Below are positions 13,774 through 18,131 of a stretch of DNA of 18,131 bases, piece after piece (position 1 is the stretch's first letter; every line of letters starts with the position of its first letter). The stretch is from Prosthecobacter debontii (GTDB lineage: Bacteria > Verrucomicrobiota > Verrucomicrobiia > Verrucomicrobiales > Akkermansiaceae). The stretch is from contig CAMCXJ010000025.1 in assembly GCA_945883455.1 (NCBI GenBank), positions 1 to 18,131 of the forward strand, in the 5' to 3' direction. The translations under genes and the position numbers were made by a program. Below the pieces are notes generated by a model, which did no database searches, was not told where the DNA came from, and was given only the letters and a program-made list of their open reading frames with translations.

Positions 13774-15987
13774 TCAGAAATTAAGCGTCCCTGATGGCTC
13801 CACATTCGCATCCTTCAGGTAGCGGATGGTTGTGCGAAGATACTCGAGATATCCATTCCGACCTGCCGGAGTAACTCCGGTCGGCAAGGGGTTGGCCTTG
13901 ATAATTCTTTGTTCCGCCTCTTGGAAAAGCCGCAGGGCATCCTCTTCGGTGCCGTTTACCAACCACGCTTTAACGGCTTTCCTTCCCAGCATGAGACCTG
14001 CCAGATAATGGGCGCTTCCTCCCCCACGAAGTCCGGCGGCATGGTCGAATTGCTCCAGCGCGCGTTTGGGATTTTCTATCGTTTCAAACGTCTGACCAAG
14101 CGATGAATGGATTCTCACTCTTAGATCATCGCTGCCTGCTAGCGATGACCAGTTTAGATTGAGCTCGCTAGCTCGCTCCATGTGCCGAGCCGCGGTCTCA
14201 AGGGTGGTGATCGCAGAGAGAAAATCGTTGCGGGCACATTCCACGACACTTTTTTCCAGAAGGAAATCGGCGAACCGTTGGTTTGCGTTGAAGCCAGCCT
14301 CCATATTCCCTTGGGCGATGGTTGCCTGACGATACAGCGGCTCGGCTTCTTCGTTCCTTCCGAGCAGCCTGAGTGTCCCCGCCCGGTTCAACAAGCTGGT
14401 GGGATCAAGGGGATGCAGCTCCGAGGCGCTCGTGAAATCTGCTAACGCGAGTGCCAGCGATTCCCTCTGTGATTCATCAGCTACGGGCTTTTTAGCCGCA
14501 TGCGCCCTGTGTAGCATTCCGCGTGCGTGATGTAGCGAACTCGTCGGCCATGCTGCGATACCACTAGTGAGAGCCTCGGTTTTTTCCTCTGAAGACAAAG
14601 GCACCCTTGAGAAAAAGGCCAGCCACATCGCATGGGTCGCTTTGGTTCCTTTCAAACCGTAGGCGAAAAGCGGGATCATCGTCGCGAAAGCACAAACAAC
14701 CAACAACAGGCTCGCGGGCGAAAACCTCGGTTTTTCGATGGGTTTCACGAAAACGGAAGAGGCTGCTGCGAGGCTCAGCGCGAGCAGGATCGCTCCTGGA
14801 GGAATTCGCAAAATCCCTTCAAATTGTGATTGTGCGAACAATCCAACGAAGCCAGCAAACCCGCCGATTCTCCAGCCGTCGCCATGCTTATCGTTTCCGA
14901 TTTTATCTTTGGCCAGCGTTCTCGCCAGAAATGCGACGACCACACATCCTAGGAAAACGAGCAAAAGAAAACCGCCGACAACACCATACTCCGAAACCGT
15001 CTGCACGAACTCGTTGTGGACGTGTTCGGGCTTGGCTGATCCTCGCCCGTATGCTGCCACATCCCATGCCTGAAAACTTTCCCAACTGAAGCTACGGCTG
15101 CCGCCACCCAGCCAAGGATGCTGACCAATGCATGACACCGCTATCCCAAGCAGATAAAAGCGGATCGAGTTATCGAGCATCCCGGTCAGGTCGCTGCCTT
15201 TAGAGCGGCTTTGCTCAACGTCCTCCAGCACGCCCAGAAAGAGGATTGTGAAACCGATGAACAACAGCGGTGCAAGGATCGCGGCGGGAACGAACCAGCG
15301 TTTTTCCTCTCTCTTTCCGATGAGGATACTGCCAACAGCCAAGGCGGCAACCCCCATGCCGATCCCGACCACCCCGCCCCGGGATTTCGTCAAAACCACC
15401 GCCGCAATCCCGCCAATGGCGATCGCCAGCAAAAGAATTCGTATCACAAGATGGTAGCCACCATGCAAAGCCAAGCCAGCGAGGATCAGCGAACACGGGA
15501 TCAGGAACGAGGCGCAGTAGCTGTAATGGCCGAAAAAGCCACGTATGGCTTTGGAGTCCCCCGCCGGGAAAACCGGCGAGAACGCGGGGTCGATCACTTG
15601 CCGCGAGATCACCCATAGGCTCGCGCCCAAGATCAGTACGATCCCCCCTACCAGCAGATTTCCGGAGACACCACGACCACCGCCCGCGCGGAAGACGATG
15701 TAAGTGCAAACCGCCATCGAGACCAGCAGCAGATCCTGTGTGGCCAGTTCCTCGACCGGTGAGAAAAAAGAACGCAGCACGATCCATCCCGAGATAGCGA
15801 TGCCGGGAATCAGGACATAGAGGGATTCCCAAACAACACTTTTTCTCAGGAAAACCGGCAGCGCCAAGACGGTCGCCGCGCCGAAGCAAAGCATCGTCGG
15901 TCCCCAAGTCCACACCCGCAACTGAGGTGCGATGACAACGGATAGTATGAATCCAAGGATCCAAAAAACAGTGGAAAGCGCGGCCAT
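13774..15987 (-). CDS. O-antigen ligase/polymerase-like membrane protein with TPR tail
   Basis: Start ATG 15987 gives 737 aa. The longer frame to 16035 reads MSHRQTGTASPSHN and is encoded by the palindromic element, so it is rejected. The N-terminal two thirds are a multi-pass membrane domain (about 10-12 helices) with the Wzy_C/O-antigen ligase pattern: GHYSYCASFLIPCSL, a conserved TKSRGGVVGIGMG loop (200-212), and the large periplasmic loop GGGSRSFSWESFQAWD followed by KPEHVHNEFVQTVSEYGVVGG with the typical His pair (322 and 324). The C-terminal part (about 480-720) is soluble and helical with TPR-like repeats, for example LADFTSASELHPLDPTSLLNRAG and AEPLYRQATIAQGN. The protein probably polymerises or ligates polyprenyl-linked glycans. 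It lies downstream of the sugar transferase gene on the same strand. Confidence 0.88.
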   Translation of the reverse strand: MAALSTVFWILGFILSVVIAPQLRVWTWGPTMLCFGAATVLALPVFLRKSVVWESLYVLIPGIAISGWIVLRSFFSPVEELATQDLLLVSMAVCTYIVFRAGGGRGVSGNLLVGGIVLILGASLWVISRQVIDPAFSPVFPAGDSKAIRGFFGHYSYCASFLIPCSLILAGLALHGGYHLVIRILLLAIAIGGIAAVVLTKSRGGVVGIGMGVAALAVGSILIGKREEKRWFVPAAILAPLLFIGFTILFLGVLEDVEQSRSKGSDLTGMLDNSIRFYLLGIAVSCIGQHPWLGGGSRSFSWESFQAWDVAAYGRGSAKPEHVHNEFVQTVSEYGVVGGFLLLVFLGCVVVAFLARTLAKDKIGNDKHGDGWRIGGFAGFVGLFAQSQFEGILRIPPGAILLALSLAAASSVFVKPIEKPRFSPASLLLVVCAFATMIPLFAYGLKGTKATHAMWLAFFSRVPLSSEEKTEALTSGIAAWPTSSLHHARGMLHRAHAAKKPVADESQRESLALALADFTSASELHPLDPTSLLNRAGTLRLLGRNEEAEPLYRQATIAQGNMEAGFNANQRFADFLLEKSVVECARNDFLSAITTLETAARHMERASELNLNWSSLAGSDDLRVRIHSSLGQTFETIENPKRALEQFDHAAGLRGGGSAHYLAGLMLGRKAVKAWLVNGTEEDALRLFQEAEQRIIKANPLPTGVTPAGRNGYLEYLRTTIRYLKDANVEPSGTLNF

Positions 15988-15996
15988 GGGAAAATT

Positions 15997-16121
15997 GTGG
16001 CTGGGACTTGCCGTCCCAGTTTGTCGGTGGGACATCCTGTCCCCCGTGTGTCGGGAAATGTTAGGGAGAAATGTGGGGACAGGATATCCCCACGACGGCG
16101 GGGACTACAAGTCCCAGCCAC
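15997..16121. repeat. 125-bp palindromic (REP/MITE-like) element filling an intergenic gap
   Basis: The outer arms GTGGCTGGGACTTG (15997-16010) and CAAGTCCCAGCCAC (16108-16121) are exact inverted copies. Inside, GTCGGTGGGACATCCTGTCC on the left corresponds to the reverse complement of the right arm around 16072-16095, so almost the whole element folds into one imperfect hairpin of about 50 bp per arm with a loop near 16050-16070. It fits exactly between the start of the ligase gene (15987) and the stop of the sugar transferase gene (16127). It carries no gene. It looks like a non-autonomous dispersed repeat and could also shape transcript ends or RNA stability between the two genes. Confidence 0.88.
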
Positions 16122-16126
16122 GGAAA

Positions 16127-17533
16127 TTACTTCGCTCCCTTGCCGAACAGAACGGCGGGGATTGTTTTGAGCAAGATCTGGAAATCAAGCCAGAGCGACC
16201 AGTTGTCGATGTAACGCAAATCCATCTCCACCCAATCCTCGAAGCTGGTGATCTTGTTCCGCCCGCCGACCTGCCATTCGCAGGTGATGCCAGGTTTCAC
16301 ACTCAGACGGCGGCGATGGGAAATTTCGCAGAAGGCCTCCACCTCATACAGCGGCAGCGGGCGCGGGCCGACGAGGCTCATATCCCCCATCAGGACATTG
16401 AGCAGTTGCGGGAGTTCGTCGATGCTGAGTTTGCGCAGCAGCGAGCCGAAAGGGAAGATGCGCGGGTCGTGATCCAGCTTGAAAACGGGGCCATCCATTT
16501 GGTTGCCGTGCTCCTGCTTGATCTGGTCGAGGAGTTCCTCCGCGTTGTGCACCATGGTACGGAATTTCCACATCCGGAAAGGCTTACCATAACGGCCCGC
16601 GCGCATCTGCGAGAACAGCACGGGCGCGCCAGGACTCGCAAACCTGATGCCCACCGCCGCGATGATCCACAGCGGCAGGGTCCCCACAATCAGGAGGAAA
16701 GAGCCGACCTTATCGATCACTTCCTTCGCCATAAGCCCCCAGGAAAGTTCGGGTGTGGAACGCAGGACGAGCATCGGTTTCGAGCCCACGGAATCGAATA
16801 CCGGGCGCGCGATCTGGCTGCGGATGAACGAAGCCGCAATCCATGCCTCCACCCCTTGCAGCTCGCAAACCTCCACGGCCTCTGCCACCTTCTCGAAGGG
16901 CGCGTCCTTCGTGGCGAAGATCACCCGCCCCACCGATTCCCTTTTCAGAATATCGAACAGTTCTTCCGTCGCCCTTGAGGAAAGGTCGAAGCGCTCGACG
17001 ATGTCCCAGTCCGCCACCGCATCCGCATCCAGATCTGCCAGCAGCTCGTCAATCTCGGTGTCCGAACCCGCAATGATCACTCTCTCTCCGCCGATGCCGC
17101 GCCTGCGGCGCGAGGCGATGTAGGAATGCGAAATGCGTTCCCGGATGAAAAGCAATACGAACATCATTACCCCGCCCAAACCGAGGATCAGGCGCCTGGC
17201 ACCGTCCGCTTTGGCGAAAAGGGCGAAGAGCGAGATGAACAGGCCGATGATGAAAATGCCCTGGATCAGTTGCCATGCTGAGGAACCGGCGGCCTTGCTA
17301 CCCATCCGGTCGTAGAAGCCGAAGCGCTCCAGCACCAGCGGGGTGAACGGCACCGCGATGTAGAGTGCCCATATCATCGCCGAAAGGCTCCCGTCCTCCG
17401 CCGCACCGCCGCCGAAAATCGTTAGGATGCCCCCCCGCAGGAGGCTCGCGAGCCAAAACGCGCATAAAACAAGGAGCGCGTCCACGAACTGGAAGGCTTG
17501 AATGGTAATGAAATCTTTGCGGCTTGTGACCAT
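16127..17533 (-). CDS. Polyprenyl-phosphate sugar phosphotransferase (initiating exopolysaccharide transferase)
   Basis: The 468-aa protein begins with a membrane domain of four to five helices (about residues 10-130), followed by a nucleotide-binding-like CoA-binding_3 section (150-240, RVIIAGSDTEIDELL). The C-terminal bacterial sugar transferase domain starts at the hydrophobic hairpin 273-300. Catalytic motifs are FRMWKFRTM (319-327), LRKLSIDELPQLLNV (366-380) with the Asp-Glu pair, GDMSLVGPRPLP (383-394) and KPGITCEWQVGGRN (413-426). Enzymes of this family move a sugar-1-phosphate from a UDP-sugar to undecaprenyl phosphate, the first step of exopolysaccharide assembly. This type is common in exosortase loci. 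The sugar cannot be predicted. It is first in a probable two-gene unit with the ligase, with the palindromic element between them. Confidence 0.93.
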   Translation of the reverse strand: MVTSRKDFITIQAFQFVDALLVLCAFWLASLLRGGILTIFGGGAAEDGSLSAMIWALYIAVPFTPLVLERFGFYDRMGSKAAGSSAWQLIQGIFIIGLFISLFALFAKADGARRLILGLGGVMMFVLLFIRERISHSYIASRRRRGIGGERVIIAGSDTEIDELLADLDADAVADWDIVERFDLSSRATEELFDILKRESVGRVIFATKDAPFEKVAEAVEVCELQGVEAWIAASFIRSQIARPVFDSVGSKPMLVLRSTPELSWGLMAKEVIDKVGSFLLIVGTLPLWIIAAVGIRFASPGAPVLFSQMRAGRYGKPFRMWKFRTMVHNAEELLDQIKQEHGNQMDGPVFKLDHDPRIFPFGSLLRKLSIDELPQLLNVLMGDMSLVGPRPLPLYEVEAFCEISHRRRLSVKPGITCEWQVGGRNKITSFEDWVEMDLRYIDNWSLWLDFQILLKTIPAVLFGKGAK

Positions 17534-17783
17534 GAGTGAATGCAGGGGAGGTGGGGAGTTTGCCTCTGTAAAAATGAGATGGGAAGGGGAAATCGGCTGA
17601 GATTATAATCGGCGTTTTTTCGCATTGAGGAAGCTGACGACCAAGGAGCAGCTGCATTCGGCTGTCCGGCAACCCAAGCACCCATGCGGAGTCTTTCGTT
17701 CTCCATCCATATCCGGCGGCAGAATGACCGACTCTCCTTGTGCCTCGACGCCATCCGAAAACCGAAAAAATCATGCCCGGTTG
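17534..17783 (-). promoter_or_regulatory. 250-bp leader region upstream of the sugar transferase gene
   Basis: No convincing gene lies here. On the minus strand the stretch about 17720-17640 contains short complementary segments: GGAG-loop-CTCC, then GGTTG-CCGGA-CAGCC inside a GCAT/ATGC outer pair. A structured 5' leader is possible, but the match to any known riboswitch is poor. The rest gives no clear promoter. Confidence 0.25.
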
Positions 17784-18131
17784 TTAGTCTTCCACCGCGG
17801 ATTTCAATTCTTCATGATCCAGAACCTCGGTGCCAGCGATATGGTGACCGACAATCGAACGCAATGCAGCCGATTTGCCATGCCATGTCATAAGCTCCCT
17901 CCCGACCTGGGAGAAAGTGTTTCCGTTGAGGAAAAGGAACGGTGCAGCTTTGTGAAGCTGGCGCAGAACTTCAATCGCCGCGGCTAGATCTAGTTCCTTG
18001 GATCGCTCGCTATCGAAAAGTTCCTTGGCCAGTTGGTATCCGTCGGAGGTTCTGCCGTGCTGGTATCCGGCTTTCATGCAGAGCATCTTGTTTCGCTCCT
18101 CCATCGCCTCCCACTCCAGATCCTCAAGCGG
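17784..18131 (-). CDS. Hypothetical protein, possibly truncated by the window edge
   Basis: At least 106 residues follow the ATG at 18104, but the frame stays open to the window end (PLEDLEWEA precedes the Met), so the true start may lie outside. The visible part appears soluble and helical, with charged and aromatic residues: KAGYQHGRTSDGYQLAKELFDS, then LAAAIEVLRQLHKAAPFLFLNGNTFSQVGRELMTWHG and a short acidic C-terminus. I do not recognise a family. No signal peptide or membrane segment is visible. Protein-like composition and absence of a better alternative frame support a real gene. It points the same way as the sugar transferase gene, 250 bp upstream of it. Confidence 0.6.
   Translation of the reverse strand, partial: PLEDLEWEAMEERNKMLCMKAGYQHGRTSDGYQLAKELFDSERSKELDLAAAIEVLRQLHKAAPFLFLNGNTFSQVGRELMTWHGKSAALRSIVGHHIAGTEVLDHEELKSAVED

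Noticed and set aside
15988..16035. Upstream ATG giving a 16-residue longer ligase protein
   Set aside because: The extra residues are encoded mostly by the palindromic repeat and precede the first membrane helix; ATG 15987 gives a normal start.
17640..17720. c-di-GMP-I riboswitch (a GGGTTGCCGG segment resembles its 3' end)
   Set aside because: The conserved GCAAAGCC core and the P3 hairpin were not found in the right order, so the resemblance is insufficient.

Overview
The window is a GC-rich, densely coded piece of a bacterial chromosome, most likely from a verrucomicrobium (Verrucomicrobiaceae/Luteolibacter-like). This is inferred from the gene mix: an exosortase with an EpsI partner, a Tat-exported Gfo/Idh/MocA oxidoreductase, a DUF485 plus sodium:solute symporter pair, small Cys-rich lipoproteins, weak Shine-Dalgarno sites and palindromic GC-rich intergenic repeats. 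No rRNA, tRNA, CRISPR array, transposase or phage gene was seen.

Left part (1-4700). The 3' end of a DNA topoisomerase III gene (+) converges on a minus-strand group: a 154-aa hypothetical protein, a D-hexose-6-phosphate mutarotase and an S4-domain RNA-binding protein (Hsp15-like). Divergent from the S4 gene is a photolyase/cryptochrome-family protein that lacks the N-terminal antenna domain and carries an extra C-terminal domain. It is followed by an EamA-type transporter whose N-terminal helix has no standard start codon.

Middle part (4800-10750). A minus-strand set codes for a DUF485 membrane protein, an ActP-like symporter and a Tat-dependent Gfo/Idh/MocA protein. This looks like an uptake-and-oxidation unit for small carbon compounds. 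Upstream lies a 395-bp gap with a duplicated module, one copy of which holds five perfectly spaced 16-bp palindromic repeats. Then come a stand-alone E2 (dihydrolipoamide acetyltransferase) gene and two small Cys-rich lipoprotein-like genes, one only 25 codons long.

Right part (10870-18131). A stem-loop terminator follows prs (PRPP synthase, minus strand). prs is divergent from an exosortase-epsI pair that overlaps by ATGA and is preceded by a good sigma70-type promoter inside a dyad. Convergent to epsI is a minus-strand pair: a polyprenyl-phosphate sugar transferase (first sugar of an exopolysaccharide) and an O-antigen ligase/polymerase-like protein with a TPR tail. The pair is separated by a 125-bp nearly perfect palindromic element that fills the whole gap. 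Together these four genes form the core of an exosortase-linked envelope and exopolysaccharide system: the transferase starts the glycan, the ligase/polymerase extends or attaches it, and exosortase plus EpsI processes sorted surface proteins. No PEP-CTERM or VPDSG-type substrate gene is in view. The window ends inside or at the start of an unidentified minus-strand gene.
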